Source: Streptomyces sp. B1I3 (GTDB lineage Bacteria; Actinomycetota; Actinomycetes; Streptomycetales; Streptomycetaceae). Taken from it: a DNA stretch of 64,000 nt. Numbering within the stretch: the first letter of the stretch is position 1; the number at the start of each line of letters is the position of its first letter. The position numbers were made by a program, and so were the translations under genes. This document shows, in pieces, positions 25,325 to 33,855 of the stretch. The stretch spans positions 4,362,501 to 4,426,500 of the forward strand of contig NZ_JAUSYD010000001.1 of NCBI RefSeq assembly GCF_030816615.1, given 5' to 3'. The notes below the pieces were generated by a model. That model ran no database searches. It was given only the letters and a program-made list of their open reading frames with translations, and had not been told where the DNA came from.

Positions 25325-25366
25325 CTCGACCCGTTCCTTCGCATGACCTCGAAGGAACGGGTCGAG
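25325..25366. terminator. strong bidirectional terminator
   Basis: A perfect 17-bp stem (25325-25341 with 25350-25366) and an 8-nt loop lie between the FMN reductase gene and the converging tRNA. The 25163-25495 gap holds only this hairpin and the next one. Confidence 0.85.
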
Positions 25367-25441
25367 CCGTTCGCACGGAGCTCACCCGTGCTCGACGGGC
25401 AAAGGCTGCCAAGGGGCAGGGGTACGGAAGTGGGCAAACGG

Positions 25442-25478
25442 CAGAGGGCCCAGTGCAACTTACACACTGGGCCCTCTG
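25442..25478 (-). terminator. terminator of tRNA-Pro
   Basis: A perfect 14-bp stem (25442-25455 with 25465-25478) and a 9-nt loop begin 18 nt past the 3' end of the leftward tRNA gene. Confidence 0.85.
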
Positions 25479-25495
25479 ACCTGCTATTTCAGCTG

Positions 25496-25569
25496 TCGGG
25501 GTGGCGGGATTTGAACCCACGACCTCTTCGTCCCGAACGAAGCGCGCTGCCAAGCTGCGCTACACCCCG
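25496..25569 (-). tRNA. tRNA-Pro (anticodon CGG)
   Basis: A 74-nt cloverleaf on the minus strand: the 7-bp acceptor stem starts CGGGGTG and pairs near the 3' end, the D-arm is GCGCAGCTTGGCAGCGC, the anticodon stem CTTCG/CGAAG encloses the loop TTCGGGA (anticodon CGG, reading CCG), and the T-arm has GGTTCAAATCC. The discriminator base is A, and CCA is not encoded, as is common for actinomycete tRNAs. Confidence 0.96.
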
Positions 25570-25668
25570 ATGTCCACCGATTGTCTCGGCGACATCGATT
25601 ACTTTAGCCCACCGGCGCCCGGAGGCGAAATCCGGTTTCTGCCCCCCGCCCCCGGGTGCCGACGGCCG

Positions 25669-26607
25669 TCAGTCGCGGGGCGTCAGCGTCAGCAGCGTCG
25701 CTTCCGGAGGGCAGGCGAAGCGGACCGGGGTGTAGCGGTTCGTGCCGCAGCCCGCCGAGACGTGGAGATACGCGCGCTTGTCGCCGACCGTGTGGCTGGA
25801 GAGCCCCTTCACCCGGTCCGTGTCCAGGTCGCAGTTGGTGACGAGGGCGCCGTAGAAGGGGATGCAGAGCTGACCGCCGTGGGTGTGACCGGCGAGGATC
25901 AGGGGGTAGCCGTCCGAGGTGAAGGCATCCAGGGAGCGCAGGTACGGGGCGTGCACCACGCCGATGGAGAGATCGGCACCCGTCTCGGGGCCGCCGGCGA
26001 CCTCTGCGTAGCGGTCCCTCTTGATGTGGGGGTCGTCCAGGCCGGTGAACGCGATCTCCAGCCCGTCCGCCTTGAGCCGGCCCCGGGTGTTGGAAAGATT
26101 CAGCCAGCCCGCCTCGTCGAAGGCGTCCCGCATCGGCTGCCACGGGTTGTGGACGGCGCCGACGGCCGGGGTGTTCCCGTTGAGGCCGTGCTTCCCCTGG
26201 ACCTTCTCCAGGAGGTAGCGGGCCGGGTTGCGGAGCTTCGGGCCGTAGTAGTCGTTGGAGCCGAAGACGTACACCCCGGGGAACTCCATCAGCGGACCCA
26301 GGGCGTCGAGCACCTCGGGTACGGCGTCCGGGTCGGAGAGGTTGTCGCCGGTGTTCACGACGAAGTCCGGGCGCAGTCCCGCCAGCGACTGCAGCCAGGC
26401 GCGCTTCTTGCCCTGGCCGCTCACCATGTGGATGTCGGAGACCTGGAGCACGCGCAAGGGGCGTGCCCCGTGCGGGAGTACGGGAACGACGATCCGTCGC
26501 AGACGGAACGAGCGAGCCTCGAACCCGGCCGCGTACACGAGGCCTGCGGCGCCGACCGCCGCGCCGACTGCCGTGACTTTCAGGGGTACTCCGTAGCGTG
26601 CGCGCAT
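25669..26607 (-). CDS. membrane-anchored metallophosphoesterase
   Basis: A 312-aa calcineurin-like phosphoesterase. An N-terminal hydrophobic segment (VTAVGAAVGAAGLVYAAGFEA) is a membrane anchor. The two-metal centre motifs are in order: VSDIH, NTGDN, GSNDY, HAPY and GHTHGGQ. It resembles the YkuE-type phosphoesterases found near penicillin-binding protein genes, and here a class A PBP gene lies within 1 kb. The substrate is unknown; phospholipid headgroups or cell-wall lipids are plausible. Confidence 0.9.
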   Translation of the reverse strand: MRARYGVPLKVTAVGAAVGAAGLVYAAGFEARSFRLRRIVVPVLPHGARPLRVLQVSDIHMVSGQGKKRAWLQSLAGLRPDFVVNTGDNLSDPDAVPEVLDALGPLMEFPGVYVFGSNDYYGPKLRNPARYLLEKVQGKHGLNGNTPAVGAVHNPWQPMRDAFDEAGWLNLSNTRGRLKADGLEIAFTGLDDPHIKRDRYAEVAGGPETGADLSIGVVHAPYLRSLDAFTSDGYPLILAGHTHGGQLCIPFYGALVTNCDLDTDRVKGLSSHTVGDKRAYLHVSAGCGTNRYTPVRFACPPEATLLTLTPRD

Positions 26608-26686
26608 GTGCCCATCGTCGCAGACCCGGTGCGGCGGGACGAAAACAGACGGGCGACAGGTGCCCCGTACCTGTCACAATCGCCGC

Positions 26687-27151
26687 ATGACCACGCTCAA
26701 GTCCAAGCTCAAGGAAGACCTCACCACGGCCATGAAGGCGCGTGACGAGCTCACCTCGTCCACCCTTCGGCTCACCCTCACCGCGATCACCAAGGAAGAG
26801 GTCAGCGGCAAGTCCGCGCGTGAGCTCTCGGACGACGAGGTGCAGAAGGTGATCGCCAGGGAGGCGAAGAAGCGCCGCGAGGCGGCCGAGGCCTTCGCGC
26901 AGGGCGGCCGGACCGAGCAGGCGGAGCGGGAGAGGGCCGAGGGGGAGCTGCTCGACGCCTATCTGCCCAAGCAGCTCTCCGACGACGAGCTCGGCGCGAT
27001 CGTGGCGCAGGCCGTCGCGGAGGCCAAGGCCGCCGGGGCCGAGGGGCCGCGCGCCATGGGTGCCGTCATGAAGATCGTCGGGCCGAAGGTCGCAGGGCTC
27101 GCGGAGGGCGGCCGAGTGGCTGCCACTGTGAAGAAGCTCCTCGCGGGCTGA
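26687..27151 (+). CDS. GatB/YqeY-domain protein
   Basis: A 154-aa YqeY-like protein, related to the tRNA-binding tail domain of GatB in the amidotransferase complex. Motifs: LKSKLKEDLTTAMKARDELTSSTLRLTLTAI at the start, AKKRREAAEAF in the middle, and MGAVMKIVGPKVAGLAEGGRVAATVKKLL at the end. The start ATG 26687 has no ribosome-binding site; CACAAT lies 6 nt upstream and may be the -10 box of a leaderless message. Divergent from the phosphoesterase with a 79-bp gap. Confidence 0.9.
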   Translation: MTTLKSKLKEDLTTAMKARDELTSSTLRLTLTAITKEEVSGKSARELSDDEVQKVIAREAKKRREAAEAFAQGGRTEQAERERAEGELLDAYLPKQLSDDELGAIVAQAVAEAKAAGAEGPRAMGAVMKIVGPKVAGLAEGGRVAATVKKLLAG

Positions 27152-27176
27152 AGGCCGGCGAAGCGTACGACGCGAC

Positions 27177-27213
27177 AAGGAGGGGTGCTCCCGGCCGGGG
27201 AGCACCCCTCCTT
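27177..27213 (+). terminator. terminator between the YqeY-like and PBP genes
   Basis: A perfect 16-bp stem (27177-27192 with 27198-27213) and a 5-nt loop are followed by GCTGTTT. It can serve both converging genes. Confidence 0.85.
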
Positions 27214-27269
27214 GCTGTTTCCTGCATGCGGTCCGCGATGTCCCTCAGCCCCGTGCGGGAGCCGGACGG

Positions 27270-29492
27270 TCAGGGACCGTTGCCGCCGCGCGTGCCGCCG
27301 TCGTTCCCACCGATGACGCCGGGCGGGAAGGTGATGCCGCCGATCGGGTCCTCGTCGCCGCCCTTGTCGTCGTCGCGGTCGCGGCCCTTACCCTTGTCCT
27401 TCGCCTTGTCCTCAGCCGGCTTGGCGCGCGGCACCGAGATCGGATTGAAGGACGGGGTCTCCGACGCGCTCAGCGCACCGGTCATCGCCGTCTTCCAGAT
27501 GGGCCCCGGCAGACAGCCGCCGCAGACCTTGTCGTAGTACTGGCCGCCGATGTTGATGTCGTACATCGGCACCTTCTTGCCGATGTCGGCGCCGACCCAC
27601 ACCGCCGTGGACAGGTTCGGTGTGTAGCCGACGAACCAGGCGTCCACGCGGTTCTCGGTCGTACCCGTCTTACCCGCGTTGTCGCGGTCGGTGAGGCCGG
27701 CCTGGGTGCCGGTGCCGTCCTCGACGACGCCCTTGAGCATCTGGTTGATCGTGTCCGCGGTGTTCTCGCTCATCGCGCGCGAGCAGTCCGACGCGGGAAC
27801 CTTCAGCTTCCTGCCGTTGGCGTCCGTGATCGACTCGATGGCGATCGGCGTGCAGAACATGCCGCGGTTGGCGAACGCGGCGTACGCGGACGCCATGGCG
27901 AGCGGAGTGCTCTCCGTGGTGCCGAGCGTGATGGAGGGGTTCTCCGTGAGCGGCTTGCCGTTGCCGCGCTGGTAGCCGACCTTCTTGGCCATCGTGAGGG
28001 TCTCGCAGAGGCCGGCCTTCTGCTCCAGCATCGCGAAGTAGGTGTTGATGGACTTGCCGAGGGCGCTCGTCATGTCGAAGGAGCCCTTCTCGGACTCCAG
28101 TTCGTTCTGCACGGACCAGTCGCCGCCGCCGGCGGGGCCACCGGCGCAGGTCTTGTACGTGTTGAGCGGAAGGGAGGTCTTCCATTCCGTGTCGAAGGTC
28201 TGCGCCGGGCTGATGCCCTTCTCCAGGGCGGCCGCCGCGGTGATCGGCTTGAAGGTCGAACCGACCTGGAAACCGAAGGTGCTGCCGCCCATCTTGTTGC
28301 TGACGGCGAGGTTGAGCACCGTCTCGTGCTGCTTCTGGTCCAGGCCGTACGGGCGGGACTGGCCCATCGAGAGGATCTTGCCGGAACCGGGCTCGACCTG
28401 CACCACCGAGGCGGCGACCTTGTCATCCTTGTTGACCTTCGAGGTGGCGGCCTCGTTGGCGGCCTCCTGCGCGCGCGGGGAAAGCGTGGTTTTGACCGTC
28501 AGACCGCCGAGGTTCCAGAGCTTGGAGCGCTCCTCCTCCGTCTTGCCGAAGGCCGGGTCGGTGAGGATCGTCTGGCGTACGTAGTCGCAGAAGAACCCCG
28601 AACCGCTGACGGCGGTGATGCAGCCGTTCTTCGGCTTCTTCACCTTCAGCTCGATCGGCGCGGCGATGGCCTTGGCCGCCTCGTCCTGCGAGATGTCGCC
28701 CACGGCAGCCATGCGCTGCAGGACGGTGTTGCGGCGCTTGGCCGCCTCTTCCTTGTCGTTGACCGGGTCGTAGCGGGTCGGCGACTGGACGAGGCCGGCC
28801 AGCATCGCGGCCTCCTCGAGCTTCAGGTCCTTGGCGTGCTTGGAGAAGTAGCGCTGCGAGGCCGCCTCGACGCCGTAGGCCTGCTGTCCGAAGAACGTGA
28901 TGTTGAGGTAGTTCTCCAGGATCTTCTTCTTGCCGAGTTCTTCCTCGACCTGGATCGCGTACTTCAGCTCGCGGACCTTGCGGCCCAGGGTCTGCTGGGT
29001 TGCCTCGGCGACCTTGTCCGGGTCGTCACCGGCCTCCTCGACGAACACGTTCTTCACGTACTGCTGGGTGAGTGTCGAGGCGCCCTCGGCGGCTCCGCCC
29101 GCCTGCACATTGCGGTTCATCGCGCGCAGGATGCCCTTGAGGTCCACGGCGCCGTGCTCGTAGAAGCGCGAGTCCTCGATCGCGACGATCGCGTCCTGCA
29201 TGTACGGAGAGATGTCCTTGAGCGGGACGACGGTGCGGTCGCGTGAGTAGACGGTGGCGATCGCGCCACCCTCGTTGTCCAGGATCGTTGTCCGCTGGCT
29301 CAGCGGTGGAGTCTTGAGATTGGACGGGATCTCGTCGAATCCCTCGACCGTCCCCTTGGCTGCGAGCCCCAGTGCGCCGGCGGCCGGCAGCGCGATGCCG
29401 GCCAGTACCGCTCCGGAGAGTGCGGCGACACCGAGGAACTTGGCGGCCTGCTGGGTCGTCGTGAGACCCCCGCCTGAGCGCTTCTTTGGCAT
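27270..29492 (-). CDS. class A penicillin-binding protein (transglycosylase/transpeptidase)
   Basis: A 740-aa bifunctional peptidoglycan synthase with an N-terminal membrane anchor (AAKFLGVAALSGAVLAGIALPAAGALG). The GT51 glycosyltransferase domain has AIVAIEDSRFYEHGAVDLKG, GASTLTQQYVKN and KILENYLNITFFGQQAYGVEAA. The transpeptidase domain has GSTFKPI (SxxK serine), KSINTYF (SxN) and NAGKTGTTE (KTG). The tail is rich in Lys/Asp and Gly. Divergent from wblA. The ATG at 29492 lies 6 nt after TAGGCT, so the message is probably leaderless. Confidence 0.95.
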   Translation of the reverse strand: MPKKRSGGGLTTTQQAAKFLGVAALSGAVLAGIALPAAGALGLAAKGTVEGFDEIPSNLKTPPLSQRTTILDNEGGAIATVYSRDRTVVPLKDISPYMQDAIVAIEDSRFYEHGAVDLKGILRAMNRNVQAGGAAEGASTLTQQYVKNVFVEEAGDDPDKVAEATQQTLGRKVRELKYAIQVEEELGKKKILENYLNITFFGQQAYGVEAASQRYFSKHAKDLKLEEAAMLAGLVQSPTRYDPVNDKEEAAKRRNTVLQRMAAVGDISQDEAAKAIAAPIELKVKKPKNGCITAVSGSGFFCDYVRQTILTDPAFGKTEEERSKLWNLGGLTVKTTLSPRAQEAANEAATSKVNKDDKVAASVVQVEPGSGKILSMGQSRPYGLDQKQHETVLNLAVSNKMGGSTFGFQVGSTFKPITAAAALEKGISPAQTFDTEWKTSLPLNTYKTCAGGPAGGGDWSVQNELESEKGSFDMTSALGKSINTYFAMLEQKAGLCETLTMAKKVGYQRGNGKPLTENPSITLGTTESTPLAMASAYAAFANRGMFCTPIAIESITDANGRKLKVPASDCSRAMSENTADTINQMLKGVVEDGTGTQAGLTDRDNAGKTGTTENRVDAWFVGYTPNLSTAVWVGADIGKKVPMYDINIGGQYYDKVCGGCLPGPIWKTAMTGALSASETPSFNPISVPRAKPAEDKAKDKGKGRDRDDDKGGDEDPIGGITFPPGVIGGNDGGTRGGNGP

Positions 29493-29504
29493 GGGGGCAG
29501 CCTA
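29490..29504 (-). promoter_or_regulatory. -10 box for a leaderless PBP mRNA
   Basis: On the minus strand TAGGCT (29499-29504) is followed by 6 nt and the ATG whose first base is 29492. No Shine-Dalgarno sequence is present. Confidence 0.55.
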
Positions 29505-30101
29505 ATCCGTAGGGGAGAGCGTTCCGGTGGAGCGGGCGCCTCTCAAGATGTTCCAGTGCCGGATCGTGACATCCGGGTCCGTCCGGCCCGGTTCCGGCAC
29601 CGACGGTCGCCGCGTACTCGCCCGACGCCGTCGCGTACGTGCCCGGACGCCGTCGGGGCAGGGCCGTGTGCGTCCGGCCCGCCTCCCGGCCTGGGGCAGA
29701 GCGGTGCGCGGCAGCTACCTTCTCATTCGCCGGACAGGCGTACAGGCGTTGGCCTAAGCTGCTCTCAACTGTCACAGCAGTCCGACCGCGCATCAACCCC
29801 CGTGCACCGCCCTCGCGCGATTCAGCCACCCGTGCGGCGTTCCCGAATTCGCCTCATGTGTCACCGAATGTCCGTCGCGTCTTGGGTATTCTGTCCCGAT
29901 TGCGTCGGGAGGGTCACGCATGTCCCCCCATCACTCCTCTGGGTGATCTGCCGCGTACGCATAGTCCGTTCGGGCCATTCAAGATTGGGCCCGAAGGGGG
30001 TGTTGTGCTGTCGCCACCTTCCGTAACGTCCTCAACTGGCAGCGGTGAATATGCCGCTACCGCCGTGGGGGAGCCTCGATTCGGGAGAGGACGGCGCCGG
30101 C
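29505..30101 (+). promoter_or_regulatory. long upstream/leader region of wblA
   Basis: About 600 bp without a gene. It includes an 8-bp inverted repeat TTCGGGCC/GGCCCGAA (29969-29976 with 29988-29995, loop 11 nt) 106 bp upstream of the wblA start. The size fits the complex regulatory region expected for a developmental regulator. An in-frame extension of wblA starts at 30045/30051 but shows no conserved sequence. Confidence 0.45.
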
Positions 30102-30452
30102 ATGGGCTGGGTAACCGACTGGAGTGCGCAGGCAGCCTGCCGCACTACCGATCCGGATGAATTGTTCGTACAAGGGGCAGCGCAGAACAGGGCCAAGGCG
30201 GTGTGCACCGGTTGTCCGGTGCGGACCGAGTGCCTGGCCGATGCGCTGGACCATCGCGTCGAGTTCGGCGTGTGGGGCGGGATGACGGAGCGGGAGCGCC
30301 GTGCACTGTTGCGTCGCCGGCCCACCGTCACGTCCTGGCGTCGTCTGCTGGAGACCGCGCGCAGTGAGTACGAGCGGTCGACGGGCATGCTGCCCGCGGC
30401 CGTGGGCCTGGACGACGACGAACTGCACGAGACGTACGCCGCCGTGGGGTGA
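30102..30452 (+). CDS. wblA: WhiB-family developmental regulator WblA
   Basis: A 116-aa iron-sulfur regulator. Four cysteines (one in WSAQAACRTTDP, then CTGCPVRTEC) ligate the 4Fe-4S cluster, followed by the WhiB turn FGVWGGMTERERRALLRRRP and a basic DNA-binding tail. The sequence matches my memory of S. coelicolor WblA almost throughout. WblA promotes the switch from aerial hyphae to spores and lowers antibiotic production. ATG 30102 gives the known N-terminus GWVTDW; upstream in-frame ATGs exist. Divergent from the PBP gene and converging on the ArsA pair. Confidence 0.95.
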   Translation: MGWVTDWSAQAACRTTDPDELFVQGAAQNRAKAVCTGCPVRTECLADALDHRVEFGVWGGMTERERRALLRRRPTVTSWRRLLETARSEYERSTGMLPAAVGLDDDELHETYAAVG

Positions 30453-30520
30453 GGGCGTGACCTGCGCCGCCGCGTCGGGACCGCGCGCGGGCGGTCCCGC
30501 AGAGAGGCCCGCAGGCGGGT

Positions 30521-31939
30521 CTAAGCAGCTCCGGCCGGTGCGGAACCGGTCGCGAGCCGTTCCCCGATGGCCCGAAGGCCTGAGAGGTCGTGCACGTCAC
30601 CGGGGAGCGCAGCCACCTCGGCCACCGGGACCTCGGGGTGCATCGCGGTGAAGCGGTCACGCGTCCGCTGCTCGCGCGCGACGACCTGCATCCGCTCGGC
30701 ATGCAGCCGCAGCAGGCCTGCGGCCAGCTGCTCCACGGACACCAGGTCGGTGGCCGGAGCCGCGCCCCTGTCCGCTGCGGACGGCGCGGACGGCGCGGAG
30801 GGGTCATGGGGTGCGGGCCGGTCGGGCGGCTCAGGGGCGGTTGCGGTCCGGTCCTGCGGCTCGGAGGTGTGGTGTGTTCGGTCCTGCGGCTCGGGGGAGA
30901 GCGGTGACTCAGGGGCTTCGGGAGAGGTGACGGCCGGTGCGTCCACCGGGTCACAAAGGCCAGCCTTCCCGGCCGTCTGATCCACAATGCCGACGCCGTC
31001 AAGATTTTCTGCGGCGGCCAGCGCCCGCTCCGCGGAGAGCCGAGCGGCCCCGCTGCCGTGCACCCGGTTGAGCACCAGACCGGCCAGTGGCATCTCCTCC
31101 GCGGCCAGCCGCTCGACGAAGTACGCGGCCTCGCGCAGCGCGTCCCGCTCCGGCGTCGCCACCACGAGGAACGCCGTGCCGGGCGCCTGCAGCAGTTTGT
31201 ACGTGGCGTCGGCCCGGGTGCGGAAACCGCCGAACATGGAGTCCATTGCCGCGACGAAGGTCTGTACGTCCCTGAGGAACTGACCGCCGAGCAACTTGCC
31301 GAGAGTTCCCGTCATCATCGACATACCGACGTTGAGGAACTTCATCCCTGCTCGCCCACCGATCTTCGCCGGGGCGAGCAGCAACCGGATGAACTTCCCG
31401 TCCAGGAAGGAGCCGAGACGTTTCGGCGCGTCCAGGAAGTCGAGGGCGGAGCGGGACGGAGGGGTGTCGACGATGATCAGGTCCCAGTCGTCGCGTGCCC
31501 TCAGCTGCCCGAGCTTCTCCATCGCCATGTACTCCTGAGTGCCGGCGAACCCGGCCGACAGGGACTGGTAGAAGGGGTTCTGCAGGATCGCGCGAGCCCG
31601 CTCGGCGTCCGTGTGCGCCTCGACGGTCTCGTCGAACGTGCGCTTCATGTCGAGCATCATGGCGTGCAGTTCACCGGTACCGGCACCGTCGATGTCCTCG
31701 ACCCGGCGCGGGACGTTGTCCAACCGGTCGATGCCCATCGACTGGGCGAGCCGGCGGGCCGGGTCGATGGTCAGGACGACGACCTTGCGGCCGCGCTCGG
31801 CCGCCCGCACACCCAGCGCCGCCGCTGTCGTGGTCTTGCCGACACCGCCCGAACCGCAGCAGACGACGATTCGGATTCCCGGGTCGTCCAGCAGTGCGTC
31901 GGTGTCCAGTCCCGGTGCGATGTCCGTGCCCAGTGTCAT
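30521..31939 (-). CDS. ArsA/GET3-family ATPase, second of a pair
   Basis: A 472-aa P-loop ATPase of the ArsA/GET3 group. Motifs: deviant Walker A CCGSGGVGKTTTAAALG, switch I LTIDPARRLAQSMG, and switch II IIVDTPPSRSALDFLD. No arsenite-binding cysteine triad is evident, so arsenic transport is unlikely. Residues about 345-400 are an insertion rich in repeated (S/P)EPQDRT units and proline, unlike the usual family core. Its ATG overlaps the upstream paralogue's stop by 4 bp. Confidence 0.88.
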   Translation of the reverse strand: MTLGTDIAPGLDTDALLDDPGIRIVVCCGSGGVGKTTTAAALGVRAAERGRKVVVLTIDPARRLAQSMGIDRLDNVPRRVEDIDGAGTGELHAMMLDMKRTFDETVEAHTDAERARAILQNPFYQSLSAGFAGTQEYMAMEKLGQLRARDDWDLIIVDTPPSRSALDFLDAPKRLGSFLDGKFIRLLLAPAKIGGRAGMKFLNVGMSMMTGTLGKLLGGQFLRDVQTFVAAMDSMFGGFRTRADATYKLLQAPGTAFLVVATPERDALREAAYFVERLAAEEMPLAGLVLNRVHGSGAARLSAERALAAAENLDGVGIVDQTAGKAGLCDPVDAPAVTSPEAPESPLSPEPQDRTHHTSEPQDRTATAPEPPDRPAPHDPSAPSAPSAADRGAAPATDLVSVEQLAAGLLRLHAERMQVVAREQRTRDRFTAMHPEVPVAEVAALPGDVHDLSGLRAIGERLATGSAPAGAA

Positions 31940-33000
31940 GACCCCACCCCTCGTCCGGAACCGTTTCGTCCGGAGCCTCGTTGCCCGGAGCCGCGTCCCC
32001 TCCCCACCCCGGACACCTGCCCCGCGACGTCGGCCGTCTCGTCGCCCACACCCTGTTTACGGAACTCGGACGCCAGTTCGTAGAGGGCGGACAGGCTCAT
32101 CCCTTCGCCCATCAGGGGGAGCTCGGCGGTGGGCAGCCCCAGTCCGGCCAGCACCGCTCGCTGCTCACGCTCGAGGGCCACCCGCTGGGCGTGTTCGGCC
32201 GCCTGTTCGACCAGCGGGCGTACGAGCCCGGCCGAGCCGGTCACACCGGCCCGGGTCAGCGCCTTCGCGAGCTCCTTGCGACGGCCCCCCGAGGCCGTAC
32301 GCAGCGCCTCCTCGTCCAGCAGGTGGGGCCGCACCATGTTCACCACGACCCTTCCCACGGGCAGTTCGGCGGCACGCAGCTCCGCGATGCCGTCCGCCGT
32401 CTCCTGGACCGGCATCTCCTCCAGGAGTGTCACCAGGTGGACCGCCGTCTCGGAGGACTTCAGGACGCGCATCACCGCCTGCGCCTGATTGTGTATCGGG
32501 CCGATCCGCGCCAGCCCCGCCACCTCGTCGTTGACGTTGAGGAAGCGGGTGATGCGGCCGGTGGGCGGTGCGTCCATGATCACGTAGTCGTAGACGAACC
32601 GGCCCTGCTTGTCCTTGCGGCGTACCGCTTCACAGGCCTTGCCGGTCAGCAGGACGTCCCGGACCCCGGGCGCGATGGTGGTGGCGAAGTCGATCGCGCC
32701 GAGCTTCTTGAGCGCCCGGCCCGCGCTGCCCAGTTTGTAGAACATCTGGAGGTAGTCCAGGAGCGCGCGCTCCGCGTCGATCGCCAGGGCGTGGACCTCC
32801 CCGCCCCCCGGGGCCACGGCGATCCGGCGCTCCTCGTAGGGAAGGGCCTCGGACTCGAAGAGCTGGGCGATGCCCTGTCTGCCCTCGACCTCGACGAGGA
32901 GGGTGCGCCTGCCCTCGGTCGCGAGGGCGAGCGCGAGGGCGGCGGCGACCGTGGTCTTACCGGTACCGCCCTTGCCGCTGACGACCTGGAACCTGCTCAC
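31936..33000 (-). CDS. ArsA/GET3-family ATPase, first of a pair
   Basis: A 354-aa paralogue of the next gene. Walker A is VVSGKGGTGKTTVAAALA and the switch II region is VIMDAPPTGRITRFLN. The C-terminal 25 residues are a Gly/Arg/Ser repeat tail (GRGRGSGQRGSGRNGSGRG). It probably forms a heteromeric ATPase with the downstream product, to which it is coupled by a 4-bp overlap. TAGGCT 7 nt before the GTG suggests a leaderless mRNA. The pair sits beside wblA, as I recall from other Streptomyces. Confidence 0.88.
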   Translation of the reverse strand: MSRFQVVSGKGGTGKTTVAAALALALATEGRRTLLVEVEGRQGIAQLFESEALPYEERRIAVAPGGGEVHALAIDAERALLDYLQMFYKLGSAGRALKKLGAIDFATTIAPGVRDVLLTGKACEAVRRKDKQGRFVYDYVIMDAPPTGRITRFLNVNDEVAGLARIGPIHNQAQAVMRVLKSSETAVHLVTLLEEMPVQETADGIAELRAAELPVGRVVVNMVRPHLLDEEALRTASGGRRKELAKALTRAGVTGSAGLVRPLVEQAAEHAQRVALEREQRAVLAGLGLPTAELPLMGEGMSLSALYELASEFRKQGVGDETADVAGQVSGVGRGRGSGQRGSGRNGSGRGVGS

Positions 33001-33059
33001 GTCTTCGAGCCTAACCAGTCGGCAGGCAGGCTACGCACGAGGCCACCTGTGCCAGGCAT

Positions 33060-33074
33060 TACAGTCGGCTCATG
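33060..33074 (+). promoter_or_regulatory. -10 box for a leaderless DUF4177 mRNA
   Basis: TACAGT (33060-33065) is followed by 6 nt and the ATG at 33072. The opposite -10 box of the ArsA gene (33008-33013) is only 46 bp away, so this is a compact divergent promoter. Confidence 0.5.
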
Positions 33075-33227
33075 ACCAAGTGGGAATACGCGACCGTGCC
33101 CCTTCTCGTGCACGCGACCAAGCAGATTCTGGACACCTGGGGCGAGGACGGCTGGGAGCTGGTCCAGGTCGTGCCCGGCCCGAACCCCGAGCAGCTCGTG
33201 GCCTACCTGAAGCGGGAGAAGTCGTAG
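33072..33227 (+). CDS. small DUF4177-family protein
   Basis: A 51-aa protein, MTKWEYATVPLLVHATKQ to AYLKREKS. The WEY start and the central WGEDGWELVQVV are the hallmarks of DUF4177, a family of very small proteins of unknown function common in actinobacteria. It is not merely an open frame: the stop TAG overlaps the GTG of the RidA gene by one base, and a -10 box sits 6 nt before its ATG. Confidence 0.85.
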   Translation: MTKWEYATVPLLVHATKQILDTWGEDGWELVQVVPGPNPEQLVAYLKREKS

Positions 33228-33697
33228 TGGCGGGCGCCGTCGAGGCGCAGCTCGCCGAGCTCGGCCTGACGCTTCCGGCCGTCGTCCCGCCGCTGGCCTC
33301 GTACCAGCCGGCGGTGCGCTCCGGGGTGTACGTGTACACCTCCGGCCAGTTGCCGATGGTGGACGGCAAGCTGGCCGTGACCGGCAAGGTCGGCGCCGAG
33401 GTGACGGCGGACGAGGCCAAGGAGCTCGCCAGGACGTGCGCGCTGAACGCCCTGGCTGCCGTGAAGTCGGTCGCCGGTGACCTGGACCGGATCGCCAGGG
33501 TCGTGAAGGTGGTGGGCTTCGTCGCCTCGGCCTCCGACTTCACCGGGCAGCCGGGCGTCGTCAACGGCGCGAGCGAGCTGCTGGGCGCTGTCCTGGGTGA
33601 CAAGGGCGTGCACGCCCGCAGCGCCGTCGGCGTCGCGGTGCTGCCCCTGGACGCACCGGTGGAGATCGAGATCCAGGTCGAACTCGTCGAGGACTGA
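33227..33697 (+). CDS. RidA/YjgF-family protein
   Basis: A 156-aa protein of the RidA (YjgF/YER057c) family, which deaminates reactive enamine/imine intermediates released by PLP enzymes. The core reads VYVYTSGQLPMVDGKLAVTGKVGAEVT and ARVVKVVGFVASASDFTGQPGVVNGASELL; the end is SAVGVAVLPLDAPVEIEIQVELV. The catalytic arginine of the most active RidA proteins is replaced in the usual position near the end (SAVGV for R-A-x-V), so activity may differ. GTG 33227 with GGGAG 8 nt upstream, overlapping the previous stop by 1 bp. Confidence 0.88.
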   Translation: MAGAVEAQLAELGLTLPAVVPPLASYQPAVRSGVYVYTSGQLPMVDGKLAVTGKVGAEVTADEAKELARTCALNALAAVKSVAGDLDRIARVVKVVGFVASASDFTGQPGVVNGASELLGAVLGDKGVHARSAVGVAVLPLDAPVEIEIQVELVED

Positions 33698-33712
33698 GCC
33701 GTGCCGTCCCGC

Positions 33713-33747
33713 TGATCCCGCCCCGCCCTGCCGGCGGGGCGGGATCA
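33713..33747 (+). terminator. terminator of the DUF4177-RidA unit
   Basis: A perfect 15-bp stem (33713-33727 with 33733-33747) and a 5-nt loop lie 16 bp after the RidA stop. Confidence 0.85.
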
Positions 33748-33840
33748 CGTGCGTGAGGGGCGTCTTCGGCAGGGTGCGGCCGACCGGTCCCACGGACTCC
33801 TTGCGCCCGGGTGGGTCTCGAACATCGGCGCGCTTCCGGA

Positions 33841-33855
33841 TAGCCTCCGGCCATG
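33841..33855 (+). promoter_or_regulatory. -10 box for a leaderless NUDIX mRNA
   Basis: TAGCCT (33841-33846), 6 nt, then the ATG at 33853; no Shine-Dalgarno sequence. Confidence 0.5.

Noticed and set aside
30521..33000. ArsA pair as an arsenic-resistance operon
   Set aside because: No ArsB, ArsC or ArsR gene and no arsenite-binding cysteines; the ATPases resemble the GET3-like pair beside wblA.
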